Assembly: GCA_965220365.1 (NCBI GenBank)
Contig: OZ244823.1
Location: forward strand, 1,550,001-1,614,000
Direction of reading: 5' to 3'
DNA: 64,000 bases
Source: Bin80 sp965220365
GTDB taxonomy: Bacteria; Bacteroidota; Rhodothermia; Rhodothermales; Bin80
Part shown: in pieces, positions 53,107 to 61,898 of the stretch
How positions within the stretch are numbered: position 1 is the first letter of the stretch
Layout of the letters: every line of letters starts with the position of its first letter
Program-made: the position numbers and the translations under genes
The notes under the pieces: generated by a model
Databases searched by the model: none
Told to the model about the DNA's origin: nothing
Seen by the model: the letters and a program-made list of their open reading frames with translations, nothing else

Positions 53107-53958
53107 ATGAAACTTGCACTCATTCAATGCTCTGCTACCGATGATCGAAGTACTAACGTGACTCAAGGGTTGCGGTCACTGGAAGAAGCTGCGCAGGCGG
53201 GAGCGGATCTGGTTGTTTATCCAGAGCTCGCATTTACACCATTTTATCCCCAACATCGGAAGCAGTGCTATGCGGAATGTGAAGGGAATGATCTGCCTCC
53301 ATTATCACTGGCTGAAGAGATCCCAGGCCCGACAACAGAGCTGTTTTGTGAAGCGGCCAAAAGGCTGGGGGTCGTGGTCGTTCTGAATCTATATGCACGC
53401 AAAGGCGATGCCGCATTTGATGCATCACCAGTGATTGACGCAGACGGCACACTTTTGGGGGTTACAAAAATGATGCATATCACCCAGTACGAGGGATTCT
53501 ATGAACAGGATTACTATACCGCTGCCGGCACACAGGCTCCGGTCTACGATACGGCTGCGGGTCGCATTGGTGTAGCCATTTGCTATGATCGGCATTATAG
53601 TGAATACCTGAGGGCATTAGCCCTGCAGAAGGCAGACCTAGTGGTCGTGCCTCAGGCCGGCGCACTCAATGAGTGGCCTGAAGGACTGTTTGAAGCCGAA
53701 CTAAGAGTCGGAGCATTCCAGAATGGATACTATATGGCATTGGCGAATCGAACGGGAGATGAAGATGTATTGACCTTTGGCGGGGGCTCATTCATTGTAG
53801 ATCCAGAGGGTACAGTCGTTGCCCGGGCCCCAGAAAGTGAGCCCTTCATTCTGTATGCCGACTTGGATCTGCATCGCTGTACAGAATCCCATGCCCGTAA
53901 GCTATTCCTGAGGGACCGACGTCCAGAAGTCTATTCGGGCGGCGCAGTTCGCACTTAA
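53107..53958 (+). CDS. Carbon-nitrogen hydrolase (nitrilase superfamily)
   Basis: 283 residues with the catalytic triad in order: E40 (VVYPELAFTPF), K121 (GVTKMMH) and C159 (VAICYDRHYSE). This arrangement and the early YPEL motif fit the amidase or N-carbamoylputrescine amidase-like branch, acting on a linear C-N bond in the cytoplasm. The substrate is not fixed. It is convergent with the thioredoxin gene; their stop codons overlap within TTAA. Confidence 0.88.
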   Translation: MKLALIQCSATDDRSTNVTQGLRSLEEAAQAGADLVVYPELAFTPFYPQHRKQCYAECEGNDLPPLSLAEEIPGPTTELFCEAAKRLGVVVVLNLYARKGDAAFDASPVIDADGTLLGVTKMMHITQYEGFYEQDYYTAAGTQAPVYDTAAGRIGVAICYDRHYSEYLRALALQKADLVVVPQAGALNEWPEGLFEAELRVGAFQNGYYMALANRTGDEDVLTFGGGSFIVDPEGTVVARAPESEPFILYADLDLHRCTESHARKLFLRDRRPEVYSGGAVRT

Positions 53959-54473
53959 AGCTGGGAGAACTCCTGGTAAGGTAGGTCCTGCCAGGCTCCA
54001 GTCCCCACGTAGTGCAAGGCCTTGCTAAAATCGTCTTTTGCCCAATAGCCGACACATTTTGCAATGTAAGCACCATCGCTTTGCAGGAATACCGTCGTTG
54101 GGGTACCCTCTGCACCCAAGCTGTAACCCAATTCCTGGGATGAAAGGGTATGACCCAGGAAGCTGTGAAGCGTTTCGGCATCATCAATATTCAGCCGTCC
54201 ATAAGCGAAATTGTCCTGAACATATGCAACCAAAGCAGCATCGGTATAGACTTCCTCTTGCATTTTCCGACACCAACCGCACCAAGGAGCATAGATATCA
54301 ATGAGCATGGGTTTGCCTGTTTTTGAGGCCGTTGCGACCGCTTCATCAAATGTAGGCCAACTCATCGGAGCAGACAGTATCTGCTCTGCCTGATTTACAA
54401 TGGGCTTTGTTGCATCATTTGATGTACATCCAGCGATCAGTATTACCGCGAGGAGGATTCGGTATAAGCTCAT
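53955..54473 (-). CDS. Thioredoxin-fold lipoprotein
   Basis: 172 residues: lipoprotein signal with Cys at 16 (LLAVILIAGC), then a thioredoxin domain with the active-site pair C65 and C68 (YAPWCGWCRKM) and the cis-proline region EGTPTTVFLQ. It resembles the DsbD C-terminal/thioredoxin_7 type, likely a periplasmic disulfide reductase or redox carrier. The start overlaps the stop of the upstream glycosyltransferase (ATGA), so the two are coupled. Confidence 0.85.
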   Translation of the reverse strand: MSLYRILLAVILIAGCTSNDATKPIVNQAEQILSAPMSWPTFDEAVATASKTGKPMLIDIYAPWCGWCRKMQEEVYTDAALVAYVQDNFAYGRLNIDDAETLHSFLGHTLSSQELGYSLGAEGTPTTVFLQSDGAYIAKCVGYWAKDDFSKALHYVGTGAWQDLPYQEFSQL

Positions 54474-55639
54474 TTGTTCAGGAGGCGTCGGTAAGGTGTA
54501 ATGAAGTGTTCCGATTCCGTAGCAAAGTTAAAAAATTCCTGAACATGAGGTGTGTTCTGAGACCATTTTTGACGTAGTTCAGGGTTTTTGATCGCATGAT
54601 CTAACGCATTTCCCAATGCTTTTGCATCTCCAGAAGGGACGACACAGCCCACATCAAATCTTTCGATAATCTGTGCAATTTCGGGAAGATTGCTGGCGAT
54701 GACGGGGATGCCGGCTGTTAGATATTCAAATAGTTTATTGGGGAGTGCATATCGGTGATTGAGACAGCAGTCCTCAAGGAACGTTAGGCCAAGGTCGGCA
54801 GAGGCAGTAAAAGAAAGTAACTGATCGGGTGGAACCGGGTCCATAAACCGAATCTTTGAATCAAGCTTCGACTCATTGACCTGTCGTTGAATCTCTGGCT
54901 TTAGTGGGCCACCTCCCATAAAAACGAGAACGGCATCGTCGGTATACTGCATTGCTTCGACCATCGCAGCTCCCCCTCGGTGCTGTTGCAGGCTTCCCTG
55001 ATGAAGAACAATTTTGGTGTCTGAGGGTAGATTCAAGTGCTTTCTCAGAGAGTTTTTGGGGACCAAGGACTGTGGCCTCGGAACGTTGCGCATTAAATGG
55101 ACAGTATTGAGTCGAAAATGCTTCTGGAGATGCTGGGCGATACTTTCGCTCACGGTGTATACGCAATCTGCCCGGCGGATGTATAGGTGCTGGATAGCCT
55201 TCCAGGTTGTTCCCACCCAAGGTCGCCGGATTGCCGCAGGGAGGTGAGTATATAATTCACGCGAATCGAAGACCAGATGAGCTTGGTGGCGGCTGGCGGC
55301 GCGATGCATTGCTGGTAGTGTGTACAAATCACTCGCATGGTAGACGGTTGATTTTACATTGCGCAAAGCTGACTCAAATTGTCGATGAGCACGCCAGAAA
55401 AAACCGGGGCCCTTTCCGGTTGGTTTTAGGAGATACTGAAGCGTTGCGTTTTGAATGTTGAGATTTCCTATGCCTGACGAATCCCCAAGCCCAAGTACAA
55501 GGATACTGAGATTCAACTCAGAGAGCAAATGTAATTGACGTAGTGCGCGAGAATTTGTTTTAGGGTCTCCTGTTAGGGCAAAGGTCACATCCACGGATTG
55601 GAGGGCTGAAGCTGGATCACTTTTTTTGTGCGGATGCAT
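54470..55639 (-). CDS. Glycosyltransferase family 4-like protein
   Basis: 389 residues in two Rossmann-like halves (GT-B). The C-terminal half shows KIVLHQGSLQQHRGG, MGGGPLKPEIQ and the donor-binding ADLGLTFLEDCCLNHRYALPNKLFEYLTAGIPVIAS, an E-x7-E-type region. It would add a sugar to a lipid or polysaccharide precursor; acceptor unknown. Cotranscribed with the thioredoxin lipoprotein. Confidence 0.85.
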   Translation of the reverse strand: MHPHKKSDPASALQSVDVTFALTGDPKTNSRALRQLHLLSELNLSILVLGLGDSSGIGNLNIQNATLQYLLKPTGKGPGFFWRAHRQFESALRNVKSTVYHASDLYTLPAMHRAASRHQAHLVFDSRELYTHLPAAIRRPWVGTTWKAIQHLYIRRADCVYTVSESIAQHLQKHFRLNTVHLMRNVPRPQSLVPKNSLRKHLNLPSDTKIVLHQGSLQQHRGGAAMVEAMQYTDDAVLVFMGGGPLKPEIQRQVNESKLDSKIRFMDPVPPDQLLSFTASADLGLTFLEDCCLNHRYALPNKLFEYLTAGIPVIASNLPEIAQIIERFDVGCVVPSGDAKALGNALDHAIKNPELRQKWSQNTPHVQEFFNFATESEHFITPYRRLLNK

Positions 55640-55698
55640 TGGATTTCGTGGGAGGTCGTATCGAAATCAGGATTTATTGGTAAGAAACAGTAAAAAGA

Positions 55699-56484
55699 AT
55701 GCGTGTTTGGTTACGCATGATATGTGCGTTGATCGTGACGATCATCGTTAGTATTCATACAAGTATTGGGGTACGCCTACGCCCGGGTGCGGAGCGACTG
55801 GCGTACAGAATGATGCGCCAGGGCGTAGCCGCGCGTCTATTCTGCCGTATTTACAATATACATGTGAAAGCGCCCAATGACGCAAAATTGTCTCCAGGCA
55901 CCTTGAGAGTGTCCAATCATCTGACTGTGATTGATCCGATCATTCTTGCGTCACAACTTGATGTTTGCTTTGCAGGAAAGGCAGAAATTGCGCGTTGGCC
56001 AATCATCGGATGGATCTGCAAATGCTATGCTATGCTCCTGGTTGACCGCCGTCGAAGAGGGAAGGTAAAAACGTTTGCTTCCCAAATCAGAGACAGGCTC
56101 CGTCAACGGGGCTCTGTTCTGGTATTCCCGGAGGGCACAACTGGGGATGGAGTCACACTTCTACCATTCAAAACGGGAGCTTTTGAAAGTGTCAGAGACT
56201 GGGGGCAAGGGCGGTTGCAACCAATATTCATGGATGTAATCGCTGTGAATGGGAATGCAGTTCAAGGTGCGGAAGGTCGTACGGCACTCACCAAAGTTTC
56301 CCCGAGGTATCCAGATAATTTTGTTGGACGTACTCGCCATCTAGCGGGTTTTCGCCGACTGGATATAGAGCTGCGGATCGGACCACTGCTGACTACATCT
56401 GGCATGGATCGCAGGGCGCTATCGCAGGCGGCCCGCGATTCAATTCTGGCACTCGACAGAAACAATCCACCCGGCACAGAGTAG
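55699..56484 (+). CDS. Lysophospholipid acyltransferase, PlsC family
   Basis: 261 residues. An N-terminal hydrophobic segment is followed by the HX4D catalytic motif in SNHLTVIDPI, the phosphate-binding FPEGTTGDG and surrounding PlsC-like elements (LVDRRRRGKVKT). It would transfer an acyl group to lysophosphatidate or a related lipid at the inner membrane. The htrA-like gene starts 8 bases later; the run plsC-htrA-aroC-valS-carbamoyltransferase is closely packed. Confidence 0.86.
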   Translation: MRVWLRMICALIVTIIVSIHTSIGVRLRPGAERLAYRMMRQGVAARLFCRIYNIHVKAPNDAKLSPGTLRVSNHLTVIDPIILASQLDVCFAGKAEIARWPIIGWICKCYAMLLVDRRRRGKVKTFASQIRDRLRQRGSVLVFPEGTTGDGVTLLPFKTGAFESVRDWGQGRLQPIFMDVIAVNGNAVQGAEGRTALTKVSPRYPDNFVGRTRHLAGFRRLDIELRIGPLLTTSGMDRRALSQAARDSILALDRNNPPGTE

Positions 56485-56492
56485 CGTTCCTG

Positions 56493-58010
56493 ATGGATAA
56501 GCCGAAAACAACAGCATATCGATTCAGTATGGGCCGCCCGCCTTTTTCGCTTCTGACCGGGATCAGCCTGGTCGGTGTGGGATTATTGGCGGGAATCCTG
56601 GTCATGCTCATTATTGATCGTCCTCCACAAGAATCTCAACGGCCGGAAATTCGCCTCGTTGAGCGGGCTGAGACAGAAAAGGGACCATCAGAATCGGAAT
56701 TATTACCGGCCATGACTCTCGGCAGTGCATTTCGCAATGTTGCCCGTGGTGCAGTTGAGTCGGTCGTTTCGGTGAGTACCGAATCGGGCTGGCATTCCTA
56801 TTTATGGTCCGATTCAGATATGATTCGAGACAGCGAGGGGAGTGGCGTCGTCATTACCCCACAGGGGCATATTGTGACCAACCATCACCTCATTGAGAAT
56901 GCGGGGAAATTACATGTCCTATTTGCCGATAAGCGGGAATATGAGGCATATACGGTTGGAGTTGATCGCTCGACAGATCTTGCAGTCATTCAGATTGTTC
57001 TGAGCCCGGGAGAGAGTGTGCAGGCCATGACCATTGGAGATTCAGAAACACTGCAACTGGGAGACTGGGTTCTGGCAATCGGGAATCCTCTGGAACTCAA
57101 CTCAACCGTCACGGCAGGGATTGTCAGCGCGGTGGGACGATCCATGAATATTATTGATGCAGACTTTGGCGTGGAGGATTTTATTCAGACGGACGCGGCA
57201 ATAAATCCCGGGAATTCGGGTGGCGCATTAGTCAATTTAAGCGGAGAACTTGTCGGTATTAATACAGCGATCGCAACGAACAGTGGGTTTTATGAAGGTT
57301 ATGGCTTCGCCATTCCGGTCAATCTCGTCGTCCGTGTTGCCAGTGATCTAATTGAATTCGGTGAATTTCGACGTGGTTACATGGGGGTCGTCCCTACGGA
57401 TGTTGACGCAAAACTAGCCCAGGCATTGGGGATGGTAGCGGTCCGGGGTGTATTTTTGGATCGGGTTTACACTGGAAGTGCAGCAGAAATTGCCGGATTA
57501 CGTCCAGGAGATGTGATTTTTGAAGTAGACGGAAGGCCAGTGAACAGGCCCAATCAACTACAAAGTGCGATCCTTCTGAAGCATCCCTATTCCACAGTGG
57601 GAATCGCATACTGGCGGGATGGGCAGGTGGATAGTCTGCAGCTCCAGCTGCTTGGACAGGACCATCCAGGAGTTTCTTCCTGGTTGCTCGAAATGGGCTA
57701 TCGCCCGGACCGCAAGGCACGTACTGCACGGTACCTAGACAAGTGGGGGTTGGTTGTGCGGGATAAATCGGAGGAGGATGAGGCACAGTATGGGGACCTC
57801 GAAGGTATAATCATACAGCGGGTGACGCGTCAGGAAGAAATGGAGTATCTGAAAGCAGGTGTACTGGTTGAGCGTATTGATGGGCGGACGGTCAGTTCGG
57901 TCGAGGAGGCAATCAAACAGTTGCGTGATGCTGATGAAACGACGCGACTATCCATTCGAGACCGGTGGAATATTCCGCGGATGGTATCTCTCAGTGTAAT
58001 AAACCGCTGA
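56493..58010 (+). CDS. HtrA/Deg-family serine protease with two PDZ regions
   Basis: 505 residues. A membrane anchor (LLTGISLVGVGLLAGILVMLII) precedes a trypsin-like domain with H132 (TNHHLI), D162 (TDLAV) and S242 (GNSGGAL). A first PDZ domain spans about residues 295-395; a second, weaker PDZ-like region runs to the end (YLKAGVLVERIDG). It handles misfolded envelope proteins. The spacer to aroC is 10 bases. Confidence 0.92.
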   Translation: MDKPKTTAYRFSMGRPPFSLLTGISLVGVGLLAGILVMLIIDRPPQESQRPEIRLVERAETEKGPSESELLPAMTLGSAFRNVARGAVESVVSVSTESGWHSYLWSDSDMIRDSEGSGVVITPQGHIVTNHHLIENAGKLHVLFADKREYEAYTVGVDRSTDLAVIQIVLSPGESVQAMTIGDSETLQLGDWVLAIGNPLELNSTVTAGIVSAVGRSMNIIDADFGVEDFIQTDAAINPGNSGGALVNLSGELVGINTAIATNSGFYEGYGFAIPVNLVVRVASDLIEFGEFRRGYMGVVPTDVDAKLAQALGMVAVRGVFLDRVYTGSAAEIAGLRPGDVIFEVDGRPVNRPNQLQSAILLKHPYSTVGIAYWRDGQVDSLQLQLLGQDHPGVSSWLLEMGYRPDRKARTARYLDKWGLVVRDKSEEDEAQYGDLEGIIIQRVTRQEEMEYLKAGVLVERIDGRTVSSVEEAIKQLRDADETTRLSIRDRWNIPRMVSLSVINR

Positions 58011-58020
58011 TGCACTTCTG

Positions 58021-59205
58021 ATGCTGCGATACCTAACCGCTGGCGAATCGCATGGTGAAGCGCTGGTTGGAATTGTTGAGGGGATGCCGTCAGGAGTGCC
58101 ACTCACGGCAGAGATGATTAATCGCCATCTGGCTCGACGCTGGCTGGGATTTGGACGTGGAGGGCGGGCGAAGTTCGAACAGGATCAGGTGCATATTTAC
58201 TCGGGCGTGCGTTTCTCCAAAACAATTGCCAGTCCCATTGCACTGAGGTTGGATAATGCAGCATACACACGCGATAAGAGTGGATGGCCACAGGTGATGG
58301 CCCTTGATGGGGATGGAGAGGGGATTGATCCGGTTACCTTGCCACGTCCTGGCCATGCAGATTTGGAAGGGGTGCGCAAGTATGGGTTTGATGATATTCG
58401 ACCCGTAATCGATCGCGCAAGTGCACGTGAAACAGCCATGCGTGTGGCATGCTGTACGGTCGCTCGTCAATTGCTCAAAGAATTTGGGATACAGGTAGGG
58501 AGTCACGTACTTCGGATCGGGAAGGTCGGTTGGCAAAATGAGGAGAGCTGGTACGAACAAAGGAATGAGCTTCTAAGCAATGGTGCCGAGGCAATCAATG
58601 ATCAGGCAGACCAGAGCCAGGTGCGTATACTTGATGAAGAACTCAGCAACGCGTGCGTAGATCATATCAAGGAGACAAAAAGCGCCGGTGATTCACTCGG
58701 AGGAGTTTACGAAGTGATTGTGACGGGAGTGCCGCCAGGATTGGGGTCCTATGTCCATTGGGACCGACGATTGACCGGGCAACTCGCCCAGGCAATTCTT
58801 TCGATCCAGGCTCAGAAAGCAGTGGAGATCGGCGATGGAATTGCGAATACGTCACGGCCGGGCTCGGAAGTACACGATGAAATTTATCTGAATGATGCAC
58901 AAGATTATCAGCGCAGATCTAACCGTGCAGGTGGACTGGAAGGTGGAATGACGAACGGGATGCCGATCATTGTGCGGGGGTACATGAAACCGATTCCCAC
59001 ATTGATCAAACCGTTGGGTACAGTGGATATGGCGAGCGGTGAGCCCCAGCCTACGCGCTATGAACGAAGTGACGTGACCAGTGTCCCTGCGGCATCTACC
59101 GTAGCGGAGGCGACCGTAGCCTGGGTAATCGCCAACGCATTCCTGGAAAAATTCGGCGCAGATTCTCTGGATGAGATGCGGAAACGTTTTGCGGATACCT
59201 CATAA
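58021..59205 (+). CDS. aroC: Chorismate synthase
   Basis: 394 residues. It forms chorismate from EPSP using reduced FMN. Signatures: N-terminal LTAGESHGEALVGIVEGMPSG, RPGHADLEGVRKYGFDDIRPVIDRASARETAMRVA, GDSLGGVYEVIVTGVPPGLG and NRAGGLEGGMTNGMPI. Full length. Confidence 0.96.
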   Translation: MLRYLTAGESHGEALVGIVEGMPSGVPLTAEMINRHLARRWLGFGRGGRAKFEQDQVHIYSGVRFSKTIASPIALRLDNAAYTRDKSGWPQVMALDGDGEGIDPVTLPRPGHADLEGVRKYGFDDIRPVIDRASARETAMRVACCTVARQLLKEFGIQVGSHVLRIGKVGWQNEESWYEQRNELLSNGAEAINDQADQSQVRILDEELSNACVDHIKETKSAGDSLGGVYEVIVTGVPPGLGSYVHWDRRLTGQLAQAILSIQAQKAVEIGDGIANTSRPGSEVHDEIYLNDAQDYQRRSNRAGGLEGGMTNGMPIIVRGYMKPIPTLIKPLGTVDMASGEPQPTRYERSDVTSVPAASTVAEATVAWVIANAFLEKFGADSLDEMRKRFADTS

Positions 59206-59234
59206 GAGCATCTTTTAACACGATATACGGTGGA

Positions 59235-61898
59235 ATGAAAGATAAGAGGGGGCGTACATCGCCTTATGATCCCAAGACGACAGAGGCCCGCTGGTATGAG
59301 TACTGGGAATCCAAAGATTTTTTTCGGGCTAATCGTTTGAGTGGGCGCCCACCCCACACGATCATGATGCCGCCTCCCAATGTGACGGGAGCTCTGCACA
59401 TGGGGCATGCGCTTCAGGATACGGTCCAGGACGCATTGACTCGGATGCGTCGTATGCAGGGTAGAGAGGCATTGTGGATGCCAGGCAAGGATCACGCTGG
59501 GATCGCCACGCAAAATGTTGTGGAGCGCGCACTGAAGGAAGAGGAAAAGAAAAGTCGTTTTGATCTGGGACGGGAAGCCTTTATCGAAAAGGTCTGGGAG
59601 TGGGTGGATGAATATGGAGACCGGATTCTGCAGCAAAAACGCCGTTTAGGAGACTCATGCGACTGGGAGCGCGAACGGTTTACAATGGATTCTGGATATG
59701 TGAAGGCAGTGCAGACTGTCTTCGTGAAATTGTACGAGGCGGGGCTTATTTATCGTGGACATTACCTGGTAAATTGGTGTCCAGAAGATCGGACGGCACT
59801 TTCTGACGAAGAGGTGGACAATGTTGAGCGCGATGGGTTTCTCTGGCATATCCGTTACCCATTGGTGGATGGATCTGGGCATATTGTTGTAGCAACCACC
59901 CGCCCGGAAACGATGCTGGGTGATGTAGCCGTTGCCGTGAACCCCAAGGATGAACGCTATACAGATCTGGTTGATAAGCAGGTAGAATTGCCTCTGACTG
60001 GACGGAATATCCCTGTGATTGCCGATCATTATGTACAACAGGAGTTCGGAACAGGGGTGCTGAAAATTACTCCAGGTCATGACAAGAATGATTTTGAGGT
60101 GGGAAAACGACATGAATTGGAGATCTTCAGTGTAATTGCCGAAGATGGAACGCTCACAGAGGAGTGTGGCCCGTATGCCGGTATTGATCGCTTTGAGGCG
60201 CGTGAACGCATCGTAAAGGATCTGGAGGCAGGGGGATTGCTTGAAAAAATCGAACCGTATAAAAGTACCGTCCCCGTCTCACAACGCTCGAAGGCAATCG
60301 TAGAACCGCTTTTGTCTCGTCAATGGTTTGTGAAAATGAAGCCGCTGGCGGAACCTGCAATCACTGCGGTGAGGGATGGGACGATCAAGTTCTATCCGCG
60401 GCGATGGGAGAACGAGTATTTTCGCTGGCTGGAAGGGATCCGGGATTGGTGTATCAGCCGCCAATTATGGTGGGGGCACCGGATTCCGGTTTGGTACTAC
60501 ACGGATTCCAGGGGCGAGATTGATGAAGCTCGGGGGTTCGTGGTTTCGATCGAGCAACCGGAGCCAGGTATGGTCCAGGAAGAAGATGTGCTGGACACCT
60601 GGTTTTCATCCTGGCTCTTTCCGTTTGCTACGCTTGGCTGGCCGGAGGAAGACCCGAAAACTCAGGCCGATCTGGAATACTTTCACCCGACAGATGTACT
60701 GGTATCGGGGTACGATATCCTGTTTTTCTGGATTGCCCGGATGATTATGGCCTCGCTCTATTTTACCGGGCAGGTGCCTTATCGGGATATATTTATTACC
60801 GGTATGATCAAGGACAAGCTTGGTCGCTGGATGTCCAAGAGTCTGGGGAATGGGATTGATCCTTTGGAATTGATTGAAGAGTATGGTGCGGATGCCGTTC
60901 GGTTTTATCTCACGATCCTGTGTGCACAGGGCCAGGATATCCGGCTCGATCCCGCGGGCTTTCAGATGGGACGGAATTTTTCCAACAAGATCTGGAATGC
61001 ATTTAATGTTTTTGGGCGGTTTATTGAATCTGGAAAAGAATATCAGCGCACCAGATCAATCGAAGAGCTTGAATTAGTCGAACGCTGGATGCTCACGCGG
61101 CTCGCTGAATGTATCGAATCTGTGGAAGAAGCACTGGTCCGTTACCGGTTGAATGAAGCGGCAAACATCCTGTACACGACGTTTCGGAGTGATTATTGTG
61201 ACTGGTACCTGGAGTTGGTCAAACCCCAATCTGGTTCGGCCATGTCCGAGGAGAGTATTGCACTTGCCGTGGAGATCTATGAGCAATTGATTCAACTCCT
61301 GCATCCATTCATGCCGTTTATCACGGAAGAACTCTGGCATCGTCTTCGTCCTCGTGCGGAAGACGAGGCGTGTATGGTTTCCAGGTGGCCAGTTGCTAAC
61401 GATGAACGTGATACCGTTGGAGCGGAGCAGTTCATATTTCTGCAAGAGGCCGTTACATCAATCCGGCATCTTCGCAGTCGCTATGGGGTCGCTCCTGGGA
61501 AAAAGATAGAAGTGACACTGAGTTTATCAGAAGAGCAGTCGGAATTGACTGAGGTGATGATTACCCATACAGAATATTTCGCTAAGCTTGCCCGCGTAGA
61601 GCGTTTGGATGTGGGAGTAGATCTTCCGAAGCCACCTCAGAGTACTTCTACGGTAGTGGGATCTGCAGTGGTTTATGTCCAAGGCATGGTTGATCCGGCA
61701 GAAGAGCGCGAGCGTCTGACCAAAGACTTGTCCCAGAAAGAGGCCTTTCTGCTTCGGGTCCAGAAAAAACTGCAGAACGAAAAATTTATCAGCCATGCAC
61801 CTGCCAAAGTGGTTGAGCTTGAGCGCCAAAAAGAGATAGATGCCAAGGCAGAAATTAAAAAATTACGTGACAGTCTGGCGGCTTGGTCGGAAACATGA
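59235..61898 (+). CDS. valS: Valyl-tRNA synthetase
   Basis: 887 residues. Class I motifs: HMGH (PPNVTGALHMGHAL) and KMSKS-like WMSKSLGNGIDP. A long CP1 editing domain with TTRPETMLGDVAV lies between. The C-terminus carries the tRNA-binding coiled coil (EERERLTKDLSQKEAFLLRV). The TGA overlaps the next gene's ATG (ATGA). Confidence 0.96.
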   Translation: MKDKRGRTSPYDPKTTEARWYEYWESKDFFRANRLSGRPPHTIMMPPPNVTGALHMGHALQDTVQDALTRMRRMQGREALWMPGKDHAGIATQNVVERALKEEEKKSRFDLGREAFIEKVWEWVDEYGDRILQQKRRLGDSCDWERERFTMDSGYVKAVQTVFVKLYEAGLIYRGHYLVNWCPEDRTALSDEEVDNVERDGFLWHIRYPLVDGSGHIVVATTRPETMLGDVAVAVNPKDERYTDLVDKQVELPLTGRNIPVIADHYVQQEFGTGVLKITPGHDKNDFEVGKRHELEIFSVIAEDGTLTEECGPYAGIDRFEARERIVKDLEAGGLLEKIEPYKSTVPVSQRSKAIVEPLLSRQWFVKMKPLAEPAITAVRDGTIKFYPRRWENEYFRWLEGIRDWCISRQLWWGHRIPVWYYTDSRGEIDEARGFVVSIEQPEPGMVQEEDVLDTWFSSWLFPFATLGWPEEDPKTQADLEYFHPTDVLVSGYDILFFWIARMIMASLYFTGQVPYRDIFITGMIKDKLGRWMSKSLGNGIDPLELIEEYGADAVRFYLTILCAQGQDIRLDPAGFQMGRNFSNKIWNAFNVFGRFIESGKEYQRTRSIEELELVERWMLTRLAECIESVEEALVRYRLNEAANILYTTFRSDYCDWYLELVKPQSGSAMSEESIALAVEIYEQLIQLLHPFMPFITEELWHRLRPRAEDEACMVSRWPVANDERDTVGAEQFIFLQEAVTSIRHLRSRYGVAPGKKIEVTLSLSEEQSELTEVMITHTEYFAKLARVERLDVGVDLPKPPQSTSTVVGSAVVYVQGMVDPAEERERLTKDLSQKEAFLLRVQKKLQNEKFISHAPAKVVELERQKEIDAKAEIKKLRDSLAAWSET